Assembly: GCA_031216445.1 (NCBI GenBank)
Contig: CM062197.1
Coordinates: 26,438,001 to 26,502,000, forward strand
From: Lateolabrax maculatus
Taxonomy: Eukaryota > Chordata > Actinopteri > Acropomatiformes > Lateolabracidae
Direction of reading: 5' to 3'
DNA length: 64,000 bases
The notes below the pieces were generated by a model that was given only the letters and a program-made list of their open reading frames with translations, was not told where the DNA came from and ran no database searches. Positions 8,920-20,077 of this stretch are shown piece by piece. Numbering within the stretch: the stretch's first letter is position 1; each line of letters starts with the position of its first letter. A program made the translations under genes and the position numbers.

Positions 8920-9651
8920 ATGCAGTGGTTGTGTAAGTACTGCACATTTTGTGCTGAAAAGAGGTGCTTCTTACTTAAGCATTACCGCTTAAAACACGGG
9001 TGCCACACTCGAATATCACCACTACCGTGCCTTTATAAGGAGTGCCTGTGCACATTTAAATCTTTCAATGCACTCAAAGTCCACTTATCAACATGGCACA
9101 CTCAAAAGGACCTGGGGAACGTGGGTGAAACTGCTTTCCATTGTCAGCTGTGTGACTTTGTGGAGCCTTGCACTGGAGCTGACTTTTTTACCCATTTACG
9201 AAGACATTTGAAGCTGAAGCAAAAGGTTTCCTGTCCATATCAAGGCTGTAGCTTTCAGAGCAATGTTTATTCAACCTTTAATGCACATAAAAGCAAAGAA
9301 CATCAAGACCACAATAAGATGGCATTCAAACCTGAAATTGTGTCACATAATGTACTTGAGGTACCTCCACCTAATATAAATATTCAACCTGAGGATAGTG
9401 CCCCTGAAACTGATCAGGTTGAGTTTGAGGTTACTGAGCTCAATGAAGATGTGGGAGACTTGGAGAGTCAGTTGGAACATAATGTAGCTGCTGTTTTTCT
9501 GAAAATGTCATCGATTCTTAACATCTCTGAAAATGCCCTGCAAGAAGTTATAGAGCAGATCAACCAAATTTATGTGCTTTCACAGCCATTGTTACATACC
9601 TCGGTTGGAAAAATACTAAATCAACATTGTGGAGATGTTGAGGACTCTTAA
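8920..9651 (+). CDS. C2H2 zinc-finger ORF, N-terminal part of transposase-like gene, unit 1
   Basis: The exon begins at 8893 after a TTTTCAG acceptor, and the first ATG inside it is at 8920, giving 243 residues. Four C2H2 fingers are visible: C5/C8/H21/H26, C37/C42/H55/H60, C75/C78/H92/H96 and C105/C110/H123/H128. Then come an acidic stretch (about 146-195) and a predicted helical segment (about 197-240). The TAA at 9649-9651 is probably a nonsense mutation rather than the natural end, because the same frame continues with family-like coding sequence. Such proteins are known in fish as uncharacterised C2H2 proteins, and I suspect they are transposase-derived DNA-binding modules. Nuclear location is inferred. 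Units 1 and 7 alone have the promoter and 5' exons upstream. Confidence 0.7.
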   Translation: MQWLCKYCTFCAEKRCFLLKHYRLKHGCHTRISPLPCLYKECLCTFKSFNALKVHLSTWHTQKDLGNVGETAFHCQLCDFVEPCTGADFFTHLRRHLKLKQKVSCPYQGCSFQSNVYSTFNAHKSKEHQDHNKMAFKPEIVSHNVLEVPPPNINIQPEDSAPETDQVEFEVTELNEDVGDLESQLEHNVAAVFLKMSSILNISENALQEVIEQINQIYVLSQPLLHTSVGKILNQHCGDVEDS

Positions 9652-10052
9652 GTGAGTGAGATAGCTAAAGTATTTACTGAGAATAATGTATTCCTGAAAT
9701 TCACTTCTACTAGGGGGTCATTGTCAACCACTAGCAAGCGAACATCATACATTTGAAAAGAATTCTCAGTGGTGACGCCTATTGAGTTTGTCCTAAAAAA
9801 TGACAGGCAGACAGTTGTGTATATCCCCATACTAAAAATGCTGCAGACATTACTAAACAATGGAGAAATTTTAGATAAGGCCATGTCATCTGAGACAAAT
9901 TTGTCACAAGGATACAGATCTCACAGGGATGGTTACCGGTTTAAAGACAATTCTCTCTTGACAGAGGAAGAATTCAGGATTGCTCTTTTCTTGTACATAG
10001 ATGATTTTGAGGTGGCTAAGCCCTTGGGAACCTCCAGAAAGAAACACAAGCT
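9652..10052 (+). pseudogene. Transposase-like domain remnant continuing the zinc-finger frame, unit 1
   Basis: The zinc-finger frame carries on beyond TAA, meets a second stop (TGA, 9754-9756), and stays open to a frameshift near 10051-10054. It includes TPIEFVLKN, VVYIPILKMLQTLLN and LYIDDFEVAKPLGTSRKKHK. I recognise the last block from large uncharacterised C2H2 proteins of fish. An Asp of the DDFEV motif could be part of a DDE-type active site, but that is inference. The family normally continues for several hundred residues. Here it is cut short about 26 residues after the frameshift. Confidence 0.55.
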
Positions 10053-12418
10053 GCCATCTACTGGGTACTTGGAAATCTACACCCTAAATATCGCTCCTTT
10101 CTTCATTCCATTCAGCTTGCTCTACTCATCATCGCTGAAGATGATATCAGGAAGTTGACTTTAAATGAGAGACCACAGTCTATTGAAGAATTAAAAGTGC
10201 AACTGGTAGATAAACTGTCACTGCAGTATGACTTTAAACTGCAGTATGAAGATCAAGACTTCCATAATGCCCTCTGCAATTTGACTGAAATAACTGATTT
10301 ACCTGAAAGAGCTACGCTCAAAATCATCCCTCTTGTGACTCTCCATTTAACCGCATTGTCATCACCCACCACAACATCAGACACTGAGTGCAGCACAGCA
10401 GACACTGAGATCCTGTCGACAGGAAGAGCATCACCATCGCTAAGACAACAGTGGCCAGATTTCTTTGACATACCCAATTTCTCAGTTGATGTTGACTATA
10501 GACTCAGACAGGCAGATCTTGCCTTTATGAAGGATGGAACACGTATGACTCTACCACGAGATATGAAGCATGACATACTAGAAAAGCTTGCTGAGACGAT
10601 GTACAGTTTCAAGGCTTACCCTAAAGATGATGACTTCAGCAGTGTTGCAAAAGCACTAATTAGCAAACACCCCTGCCTCACTGAGCCTGGACCACACAGA
10701 TGGTATGGCTGGAAAAACAGCCTTAAATTATCGCACAAAGCTTCAAAAAGCTGGATGTGAGGATGTAGCAATCAATGGAGGCAAAAGAAGTAAAGGCAAC
10801 CCAGAAGGAGAATCCTCAAGCAAGAATATCAAACAGCCAAAAAGAGGTGAAGCAAACTACCTACCTAACTTACCTGAAGGACATGATGAAACAAGCCTTG
10901 AAAATGCCAGAAAGGTTCTCGTGGAAGAAATGAAGAAGAAACAACCCAATGGCACTCTCATCTCACAAATGATGGACCAATCATTCCCACTACGCAGACA
11001 AGAAATTGTAGAAAAGGAACCTGCTGTACAGAACATTGTTGAACGATGGCCAGCACTCTTCACAGACAGGTAAACTATTTTTGTTCTCAACCAATAAAAT
11101 AATGCCTATCAAAAAGAAATTCAAGGTGTGTGGCTAGAAATCCAAACACACTTGTTGGAATGTTAACACTTCTGCCATCTCTCCATCCCTACCCACCCCT
11201 CTCTCTACTTTTCAGGTGTTTGCTGAGTTCAACAGAATCGCAAGTAAGAATCTTGAGGGAGACTTCTTTGAGGCTCTGGACCAGTATACCCCACGTTTCA
11301 TTGAACTTTTCAAAACAAGAAGGGGAACTGTTGGCCAGAAGCTCAGTGAGCTGATGCAGCACATGAGCTGGATGGTAAGTAGGTTAATTTTGCTTTTGAT
11401 CTGTGTGATAGTTCATCAATCAAGTTCTAAATGAGATGATCCAGCCCAACCTATTCTATTTTCTGTCTGACTTGTGCTTGTGCCTTGCAAATTACTCTGT
11501 TAACTGGTCTTTTCTCTCTCTGTGTATCATTAGACACCAGACGTGACAGTACTTCGCTCTGTTGTCCTCAAAGGCATTCCTATTTTACTTGGTGACGACT
11601 CCAGTGAATTCTTCAAGACATACTCTGTAAGTACTTGCACGTAAGAAAAAGTTTGGTCTGCATTAAAATAGAACTATATCTGTGCTGACATAGAAGATGT
11701 AATTTTATCTGCACAATATACAATATACATTTTGTACAGTGATTGATGTATTTTGTATGGCAATTCCTCCACAGCTAATCTGAGAGGTATTTAAACAGCC
11801 AGTAAATAAAAATGAAATTTGCCACATAAACGTTGTACACATTAATTAATTGTAAATCTAAGGAGCAGGAGTCCAGGCTGAAAAGTCAGTGTCACTGTTT
11901 AAGAATATATGGACCTTGTGGACCATAGCTTTAGTTTAATCATACCACATTTATTTTGTTGGTTATATTGTAACAATCCAGTGTGAACACATATTTAAAA
12001 CCATATTCCCTAGCAAATGCTTTCAACATTAAAAATGAATGTTTAGAAGAGCATAAATTGCCATGCTGAAGAATGTGTGTGTGTGTCTTTGTAGGGTACA
12101 GCGAGAGACGAGGCCCTAGAATGCACTGTCGGTGTGCTGACAGTTGTCAGTGAAGATAATCCTCATGAGGGTCCAAGTTCAGTAGACCTCCAGCCCATCT
12201 CCACTGCCATCATTCTGGAGGGAGGTATCATCATGGATCATATAAAAAAACTTGCCTCAGGCAGTTTGTCTGTTATTTGGGCTTACATATGCTTTGCATT
12301 TGGATTACCCAAAATGCATGGCAAATACACTCAACTTCATTCAGACTGTGATGCTTGGACTGGGAAAGCAAACCTCCCACCAAAACTGTTAACTTTGAAG
12401 AACAGTCTACTGGGTTAG
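10053..12418 (+). pseudogene. SAMD3-like pseudogene with PB1-like N-part, unit 1
   Basis: One frame (10053-10760) starts with the end of the transposase-like domain (AIYWVLGNLHPKYR). It passes without interruption into IIAEDDIRKLTL and a PB1-like segment, then a Ser/Thr-rich linker and the conserved DMKHDILEKLAETMYSFKAYP block. A second frameshift near 10721-10730 moves to the frame of NYRTKLQKAGCED, ending at donor CAG|GTAAAC (11069/11070). Exons 11216-11374, 11534-11626 and 12095-12418 follow, all phase 0. The exon before 11070 ends two bases into a codon, so splicing shifts frame again. The content matches fish SAMD3-like genes. No SAM domain itself is seen. Copy-specific changes include Ala in GKANL and Tyr for Cys at the end of exon 5. 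Confidence 0.7.
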
Positions 12419-13760
12419 ACCAGTAAAGACCCATCAGCTGTCAGATAGCACTTTGTAAATTATGCAGCAGTTAATGTTCTCCTGTTATCAGAGAAAGTTT
12501 TATGCTTTCATGCAACTGAGCTGGCTTGTTTATGATCTCAAAAAAAAAAAAAATTCTATTAAAGTGTACCATGTTATGCTAGTATGCTAATGGTGGAAAT
12601 AGCGCCACCTTGTGTTGCAAAGAGTTGTTAGATAATGTTGTCAGAAAGGAACCTAGCAAGGTTGACCTGTTTACATTTGTGTTTTGGGAAAACTTTTAAT
12701 TATAGTAGTTATAATGTAGTACAAATACAAAACCCAAGGAGTGATGTTTTTCTGTGTTGGTTTAAACCTTGGACTGATGCTCGCTTTGGGACACAAAAGC
12801 ATTTGTTGTACTTTCAGTTTTGATCAGAAATGCAATGATTTTGCATGCACTGAAGTCCTGTAATTATCAGGTGTTTACCTGTTTAATATTGTGAGACTGT
12901 TACATGCATAGAATTAGCTCACAAAAATGTGGTTTTATTTTTGCCATGTCCATGTCATGTTCTACAGTCAAATCAAACCACAAGTTTGTTGTTTAGCTGC
13001 TGTTTTGTACTTGAATGTACAAGAAAGTGATACTTGGGAACAGAACACTTGAGGCTGAATAATAGATTTAATGCATATTGTTATTACAATAGCCTAACAG
13101 ACATAGATCACACTATGAGCAATTTTACAACTAGCTTTAAAATACATTAAATATGACAAGAGGATAGAGAACAGTAATTTTATTGTTTATTGTAAGGTTA
13201 TTACATGAGTGATAAAACACACATTTTATATTGGAGAATTGGAATCAAAAGTAACAATATCGAACATTTATTGTTCAGCCTAGATCTGTCAGTGATGCAA
13301 TTATTTTTTTAATAAATGTTGTAATGCAGCTGAACAAACCCAGTGAGTGTTCTTTTAAAGTATATGTTTGTGGTGTTTTTCCCTTTATTAGGTAATAACA
13401 GCTAAAATAGATAAGAAATGGGAGAAGGACAAGGACCCATTCAAGGAAATTGGTTTGTTTAATTTAACTGAACTGAAATGAACTGAAAAAAAATGAGTGA
13501 GTAGTAAGTAGTAGGTATCATAATTCTAAGTGGGGTTAAATTTGTATCAAGCAGTCCACACAAAATGAAAAAATTAAGTTAACACTAAGCATGGCTATTA
13601 AGTTACATGAACTTTTTTTTTTTTTTTTTAGTTGTACTACTTGATTTGGTACTGCACACTTAAAATAAACAAGCTTTTCTAACTCACTATTCTTAAAATT
13701 ACTTTGCTTAATTTGCAACGAGTTTGCATACTTTTTTTAAGTAAGGTCAACTAATTAGAT
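12419..13760 (+). other. 3' UTR and right subterminal region of the transposon, unit 1
   Basis: It contains an A-tract followed by ATTAAA (12558-12563), a canonical AATAAA (13311-13316), a T tract near 13613-13630, and AAGTTAAC / AAGTTACATGAAC words in the last 200 bases. No gene is recognisable. Units 3-8 hold the same stretch with the changes noted in their entries. Confidence 0.5.
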
Positions 13761-13769
13761 TTTACAGTG

Positions 13770-14330
13770 AGTATACGTACACACGTCTCCCGCAGAGCTA
13801 TGTTGAAAGTCCCTCAATATTCAGTCGAGTATTGGCTAATGACCTGCAACACCTAGACGTGTCCAGTACAGTACTACAATATGTAGATGATCTCTTGATA
13901 TGTAGCACCTCCAAAGCTCAATGTGCACAAGACTCAGTCTCAGCCCTGATGGCTTTAGAAAAGGGGGCTCACAAGGTGAGTAAAAATAAATTACAGTTTT
14001 GCCAGACACAGGTTGAATACTTAGGTAGACAACTCTGTGGCACTAAATGAGCTATAGTGCCCTCACAAATTGAGGCAGTATCGAAAGCTCCCAAACCACA
14101 AACGGTGAGACACATGTCGTCATTTCTGCCATCTCAGCTTTACTAGAAGCCATACACCATCCAAAAGTGTTAGCCATCATTAAATGCGTAGCTCATCAAA
14201 AAACGAATTCCCTGATAGCTAAAGGCAACAACTTAGCAGATGAAGCCGCAAAACGCATAGCTACACCCACCTGTATAGGACCACTGCTAGTAGCTGGAGA
14301 TTGTGAACCACTGACAAACTTATATATATA

Positions 14331-14365
<35 letters not shown>

Positions 14366-14648
14366 CTATATATATGTGCTGCTATGTAATAGCAGCACAA
14401 CATCAGGCAAGTCCATATGCACATTCTGTATGGGCAAAAAGGGGGGCAAGTATAATCACTGAAGAAGGTCCATCACATGGGCTATGGCGAAGTGCACATG
14501 GACATATTGTCCTCCCAACATCTTTGGTACAGGTTGCTACACGTAGTGCGCATGGTCAGGACCATTGCACAAGTGGGGAGGTGTTGAGACGCCTTCAAGC
14601 AGTCTGGTGGTCACCATTTTTCCGACCTGCGTTTGTAGCTGAGACAAT
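13770..14648 (+). mobile_element. ERV pol fragment (RT palm, RNase H tail, integrase N-domain), short spacer after unit 1
   Basis: It has the same content as 2549-3437: YVDD motif, stop, RNase H tail, (TA)n at 14321-14362, and integrase N-terminal region. It ends at GAGACAAT (14641-14648), where a deletion joins it to TTTGCAAGGA from intron 2 of the cargo gene. In the long spacer that intron sequence lies more than 5 kb further on. Confidence 0.8.
14321..14362. repeat. (TA)n microsatellite, unit 1
   Basis: A TA tract of about 42 bases with one GA interruption. It is shorter than in unit 0. Confidence 0.95.
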
Positions 14649-14795
14649 TTTGCAAGGAAGGTTTTTTTCTGTTGCTCTGGTATTTCAAGTCTGATACTGC
14701 ATGTTAGTGTTTTTGTTTTTTGTTTCTATTTTGCCGGGCTTGATGCTAAAATGATCTTTTCTTTTCAGATTTTTCAAGAAGACAAAAAACTTCCT

Positions 14796-15527
14796 ATGCA
14801 GTGGTTGTGTAAGTACTGCACATTTTGTGCTGAAAAGAGGTGCTTCTTACTTAAGCATTACCGCTTAAAACACGGGTGCCACACTCGAATATCACCACTA
14901 CCGTGCCTTTATAAGGAGTGCCTGTGCACATTTAAATCTTTCAATGCACTCAAAGTCCACTTATCAACATGGCACACTCAAAAGGACCTGGGGAACGTGG
15001 GTGAAACTGCTTTCCATTGTCAGCTGTGTGACTTTGTGGAGCCTTGCACTGGAGCTGACTTTTTTACCCATTTACGAAGACATTTGAAGCTGAAGCAAAA
15101 GGTTTCCTGTCCATATCAAGGCTGTAGCTTTCAGAGCAATGTTTATTCAACCTTTAATGCACATAAAAGCAAAGAACATCAAGACCACAATAAGATGGCA
15201 TTCAAACCTGAAATTGTGTCACATAATGTACTTGAGGTACCTCCACCTAATATAAATATTCAACCTGAGGATAGTGCCCCTGAAACTGATCAGGTTGAGT
15301 TTGAGGTTACTGAGCTCAATGAAGATGTGGGAGACTTGGAGAGTCAGTTGGAACATAATGTAGCTGCTGTTTTTCTGAAAATGTCATCGATTCTTAACAT
15401 CTCTGAAAATGCCCTGCAAGAAGTTATAGAGCAGATCAACCAAATTTATGTGCTTTCACAGCCATTGTTACATACCTCGGTTGGAAAAATACTAAATCAA
15501 CATTGTGGAGATGTTGAGGACTCTTAA
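14796..15527 (+). CDS. C2H2 zinc-finger ORF, unit 2
   Basis: It encodes 243 residues with the same four fingers as unit 1 and the same TAA end. Acceptor TTTTCAG lies 27 bases before the ATG, but no promoter, first or second exon exists upstream. Sequence before it is intron 2 joined to integrase. Confidence 0.65.
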   Translation: MQWLCKYCTFCAEKRCFLLKHYRLKHGCHTRISPLPCLYKECLCTFKSFNALKVHLSTWHTQKDLGNVGETAFHCQLCDFVEPCTGADFFTHLRRHLKLKQKVSCPYQGCSFQSNVYSTFNAHKSKEHQDHNKMAFKPEIVSHNVLEVPPPNINIQPEDSAPETDQVEFEVTELNEDVGDLESQLEHNVAAVFLKMSSILNISENALQEVIEQINQIYVLSQPLLHTSVGKILNQHCGDVEDS

Positions 15528-18294
15528 GTGAGTGAGATAGCTAAAGTATTTACTGAGAATAATGTATTCCTGAAATTCACTTCTACTAGGGGGTCATTGT
15601 CAACCACTAGCAAGCGAACATCATACATTTGAAAAGAATTCTCAGTGGTGACGCCTATTGAGTTTGTCCTAAAAAATGACAGGCAGACAGTTGTGTATAT
15701 CCCCATACTAAAAATGCTGCAGACATTACTAAACAATGGAGAAATTTTACATAAGGCCATGTCATCTGAGACAAATTTGTCACAAGGATACAGATCTCAC
15801 AGGGATGGTTACCGGTTTAAAGACAATTCTCTCTTGACAGAGGAAGAATTCAGGATTGCTCTTTTCTTGTACATAGATGATTTTGAGGTGGCTAAGCCCT
15901 TGGGAACCTCCAGAAAGAAACACAAGCTGCCATCTACTGGGTACTTGGAAATCTACACCCTAAATATCGCTCCTCTCTTCATTCCATTCAGCTTGCTCTA
16001 CTCATCATCGCTGAAGATGATATCAGGAAGTTGACTTTAAATGAGAGACCACAGTCTATTGAAGAATTAAAAGTGCAACTGGTAGATAAACTGTCACTGC
16101 AGTATGACTTTAAACTGCAGTATGAAGATCAAGACTTCCATAATGCCCTCTGCAATTTGACTGAAATAACTGATTTACCTGAAAGAGCTACGCTCAAAAT
16201 CATCCCTCTTGTGACTCTCCATTTAACCGCATTGTCATCACCCACCACAACATCAGACACTGAGTGCAGCACAGCAGACACTGAGATCCTGTCGACAGGA
16301 AGAGCATCACCATCGCTAAGACAACAGTGGCCAGATTTCTTTGACATACCCAATTTCTCAGTTGATGTTGACTATAGACTCAGACAGGCAGATCTTGCCT
16401 TTATGAAGGATGGAACACGTATGACTCTACCACGAGATATGAAGCATGACATACTAGAAAAGCTTGCTGAGACGATGTACAGTTTCAAGGCTTACCCTAA
16501 AGATGATGACTTCAGCAGTGTTGCAAAAGCACTAATTAGCAAACACCCCTGCCTCACTGAGCCTGGACCACACAGATGGTATGGCTGGAAAAACAGCCTT
16601 AAATTATCGCACAAAGCTTCAAAAAGCTGGATGTGAGGATGTAGCAATCAATGGAGGCAAAAGAAGTAAAGGCAACCCAGAAGGAGAATCCTCAAGCAAG
16701 AATATCAAACGGCCAAAAAGAGGTGAAGCAAACTCCCTACCTAACTTACCTGAAGGACATGATGAAACAAGCCTTGAAAATGCCAGAAAGGTTCTCGTGG
16801 AAGAAATGAAGAAGAAACAACCCAATGGCACTCTCATCTCACAAATGATGGACCAATCATTCCCACTACGCAGACAAGAAATTGTAGAAAAGGAACCTGC
16901 TGTACAGAACATTGTTGAACGATGGCCAGCACTCTTCACAGACAGGTAAACTATTTTTGTTCTCAACCAATAAAATAATGCCTATCAAAAAGAAATTCAA
17001 GGTGTGTGGCTAGAAATCCAAACACACTTGTTGGAATGTTAACACTTCTGCCATCTCTCCATCCCTACCCACCCCTCTCTCTACTTTTCAGGTGTTTGCT
17101 GAGTTCAACAGAATCGCAAGTAAGAATCTTGAGGGAGACTTCTTTGAGGCTCTGGACCAGTATACCCCACGTTTCATTGAACTTTTCAAAACAAGAAGGG
17201 GAACTGTTGGCCAGAAGCTCAGTGAGCTGATGCAGCACATGAGCTGGATGGTAAGTAGGTTAATTTTGCTTTTGATCTGTGTGATAGTTCATCAATCAAG
17301 TTCTAAATGAGATGATCCAGCCCAACCTATTCTATTTCCTGTCTGACTTGTGCTTGTGCCTTGCAAATTACTCTGTTAACTGGTCTTTTCTCTCTCTGTG
17401 TATCATTAGACACCAGACGTGACAGTACTTCGCTCTGTTGTCCTCAAAGGCATTCCTATTTTACTTGGTGACGACTCCAGTGAATTCTTCAAGACATGCT
17501 CTGTAAGTACTTGCACATAAGAAAAAGTTTGGTCTGCATTAAAATAGAACTATATCTGTGCTGACATAGAAGATGTAATTTTATCTGCACAATATACAAT
17601 ATACATTTTGTACAGTGATTGATGTATTTTGTATGGCAATTCCTCCACAGCTAATCTGAGAGGTATTTAAACAGCCAGTAAATAAAAATGAAATTTGCCA
17701 CATAAACGTTGTACACATTAATTAATTGTAAATCTAAGGAGCAGGAGTCCAGGCTGAAAAGTCAGTGTCACTGTTTAAGAATATATGGACCTTGTGGACC
17801 ATAGCTTTAGTTTAATCATACCACATTTATTTTGTTGGTTATATTGTAACAATCCAGTATGAACACATATTTAAAACCATATTCCCTAGCAAATGCTTTC
17901 AACATTAAAAATGAATGTTTAGAAGAGCATAAATTGCCATGCTGAAGAATGTGTGTGTGTGTCTTTGTAGGGTACAGCGAGAGACGAGGCCCTAGAATGC
18001 ACTGTCGGTGTGCTGACAGTTGTCAGTGAAGATAATCCTCATGAGGGTCCAAGTTCAGTAGACCTCCAGCCCATCTCCACTGCCATCATTCTGGAGGGAG
18101 GTATCATCATGGATCATATAAAAAAACTTGCCTCAGGCAGTTTGTCTGTTATTTGGGCTTACATATGCTTTGCATTTGGATTACCCAAAATGCATGGCAA
18201 ATACACTCAACTTCATTCAGACTGTGATGCTTGGACTGGGAAAGAAAACCTCCCACCAAAACTGTTAACTTTGAAGAACAGTCTACTGGGTTAG
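15528..18294 (+). pseudogene. Transposase-like tail and SAMD3-like pseudogene, unit 2
   Basis: It has the shared TGA, the frameshift before 15929, the second frameshift near 16600, and exons ending 16945, then 17092-17250, 17410-17502 and 17971-18294. Copy-specific changes are Asp to His in the tail (ILHKAM) and Ser for Tyr in GEANSLPN. This is the first unit with Glu in the C-terminal GKENL block. Confidence 0.68.
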
Positions 18295-19196
18295 ACCAGT
18301 AAAGAGCCATCAGCTGTCAGATAGCACTTTGTAAATTATGCAGCAGTTAATGTTCTCCTGTTATCAGAGAAAGTTTTATGCTTTCATGCAACTGAGCTGG
18401 CTTGTTTATGATCTCAAAAAAAAAAAAAAATTCTATTAAAGTGTACCATGTTATGCTAGTATGCTAATGGTGGAAATAGCGCCACCTTGTGTTGCAAAGA
18501 GTTGTTAGATAATGTTGTCAGAAAGGAACCTAGCAAGGTTGACCTGTTTACATTTGTGTTTTGGGAAAACTTTTAATTATAGTAGTTATAATGTAGTACA
18601 AATACAAAACCCAAGGAGTGATGTTTTTCTGTGTTGGTTTAAACCTTGGACTGATGCTCGCTTTGGGACACAAAAGCATTTGTTGTACTTTCAGTTTTGA
18701 TCAGAAATGCAATGATTTTGCATGCACTGAAGTCCTGTAATTATCAGGTGTTTACCTGTTTAATATTGTGAGACTGTTACATGCATAGAATTAGCTCACA
18801 AAAATGTGGTTTTATTTTTGCCATGTCCATGTCATGTTCTACAGTCAAATCAAACCACAAGTTTGTTGTTTAGCTGCTGTTTTGTACTTGAATGTACAAG
18901 AAAGTGATACTTGGGAACAGAACACTTGAGGCTGAATAATAGATTTAATGCATATTGTTATTACAATAGCCTAACAGACATAGATCACACTATGAGCAAT
19001 TTTGCAACTAGCTTTAAAATACATTAAATATGACAAGAGGATAGAGAACAGTAATTTTATTGTTTATTGTAAGGTTATTACATGAGTGATAAAACACACA
19101 TTTTATATTGGAGAATTGGAATCAAAAGTAACAATATCGAACATTTGAGTTTGCATACTTTTTTTAAGTAAGGTCAACTAATTAGATTTTACAGTG

Positions 19197-19757
19197 AGTA
19201 TACGTACACACGTCTCCCGCAGAGCTATGTTGAAAGTCCCTCAATATTCAGTCGAGTATTGGCTAATGACCTGCAACACCTAGACGTGTCCAGTACAGTA
19301 CTACAATATGTAGATGATCTCTTGATATGTAGCACCTCCAAAGCTCAATGTGCACAAGACTCAGTCTCAGCCCTGATGGCTTTAGAAAAGGGGGCTCACA
19401 AGGTGAGTAAAAATAAATTACAGTTTTGCCAGACACAGGTTGAATACTTAGGTAGACAACTCTGTGGCACTAAATGAGCTATAGTGCCCTCACAAATTGA
19501 GGCAGTATCGAAAGCTCCCAAACCACAAACGGTGAGACACATGTCGTCATTTCTGCCATCTCAGCTTTACTAGAAGCCATACACCATCCAAAAGTGTTAG
19601 CCATCATTAAATGCGTAGCTCATCAAAAAACGAATTCCCTGATAGCTAAAGGCAACAACTTAGCAGATGAAGCCGCAAAACGCATAGCTACACCCACCTG
19701 TATAGGACCACTGCTAGTAGCTGGAGATTGTGAACCACTGACAAACTTATATATATA

Positions 19758-19794
<37 letters not shown>

Positions 19795-20077
19795 CTATAT
19801 ATATGTGCTGCTATGTAATAGCAGCACAACATCAGGCAAGTCCATATGCACATTCTGTATGGGCAAAAAGGGGGGCAAGTATAATCACTGAAGAAGGTCC
19901 ATCACATGGGCTATGGCGAAGTGCACATGGACATATTGTCCTCCCAACATCTTTGGTACAGGTTGCTACACGTAGTGCGCATGGTCAGGACCATTGCACA
20001 AGTGGGGAGGTGTTGAGACGCCTTCAAGCAGTCTGGTGGTCACCATTTTTCTGACCTGCGTTTGTAGCTGAGACAAT
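19197..20077 (+). mobile_element. ERV pol fragment, short spacer after unit 2
   Basis: RT palm with YVDD, RNase H tail, (TA)n at 19748-19791 and integrase N-domain. A CGA to TGA change in the integrase frame (TTCTGACC near 20050) adds a stop not present in the other copies. Confidence 0.8.
19748..19791. repeat. (TA)n microsatellite, unit 2
   Basis: About 44 bases of TA with the fixed GA interruption. Confidence 0.95.

Larger units (their letters stand above)
6530..13769 (+). mobile_element. Gene-carrying CMC-like DNA transposon, complete copy (unit 1)
   Basis: This 7,240-base insert lies in the ERV reverse transcriptase. Its termini are inverted: CACTGTAAA at 6530-6538 and TTTACAGTG at 13761-13769, with AGTA target-site duplication. 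Beyond nine bases the inverted repeats are imperfect, but both subterminal regions are rich in TTGACTTAA / AAGTTAAC-like words. A CACTG terminus points to the CACTA/Mirage/Chapaev superfamily, and a 4-bp duplication is closest to Chapaev. It carries a promoter region, two 5' exons, C2H2 and transposase-like coding parts, and a SAMD3-like 3' part. The superfamily call is inference. The insertion and boundaries are seen directly. Confidence 0.6.
14649..19196 (+). mobile_element. Transposon, left-truncated copy with 460-bp internal deletion (unit 2)
   Basis: The left end is replaced by the integrase/intron-2 junction, and the right terminus is at 19188-19196 with AGTA at 19197-19200. In the 3' region, sequence equivalent to 13270-13729 of unit 1 is missing (junction 19146/19147). 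The loss includes the AATAAA signal, the T tract and most subterminal repeats. The remaining 3' stretch 18295-19187 holds no gene. Confidence 0.6.

Noticed and set aside
10155..10760. Separate 201-residue PB1-type gene starting at the TTG near 10155
   Set aside because: The same frame is open upstream to at least 10053 with meaningful sequence, so it is the middle of a longer broken gene.
16619..16966. 115-residue minus-strand frame opposite the SAMD3-like exon
   Set aside because: It is a shadow of the coding strand. Its length in unit 2 comes from a single Tyr to Ser substitution that removes a minus-strand stop.
19623..19853. Reverse-strand frame through the (TA)n tract (and similar forward frames rich in Tyr-Ile)
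   Set aside because: Low-complexity translation of a TA repeat, lying over ERV sequence on the opposite strand.
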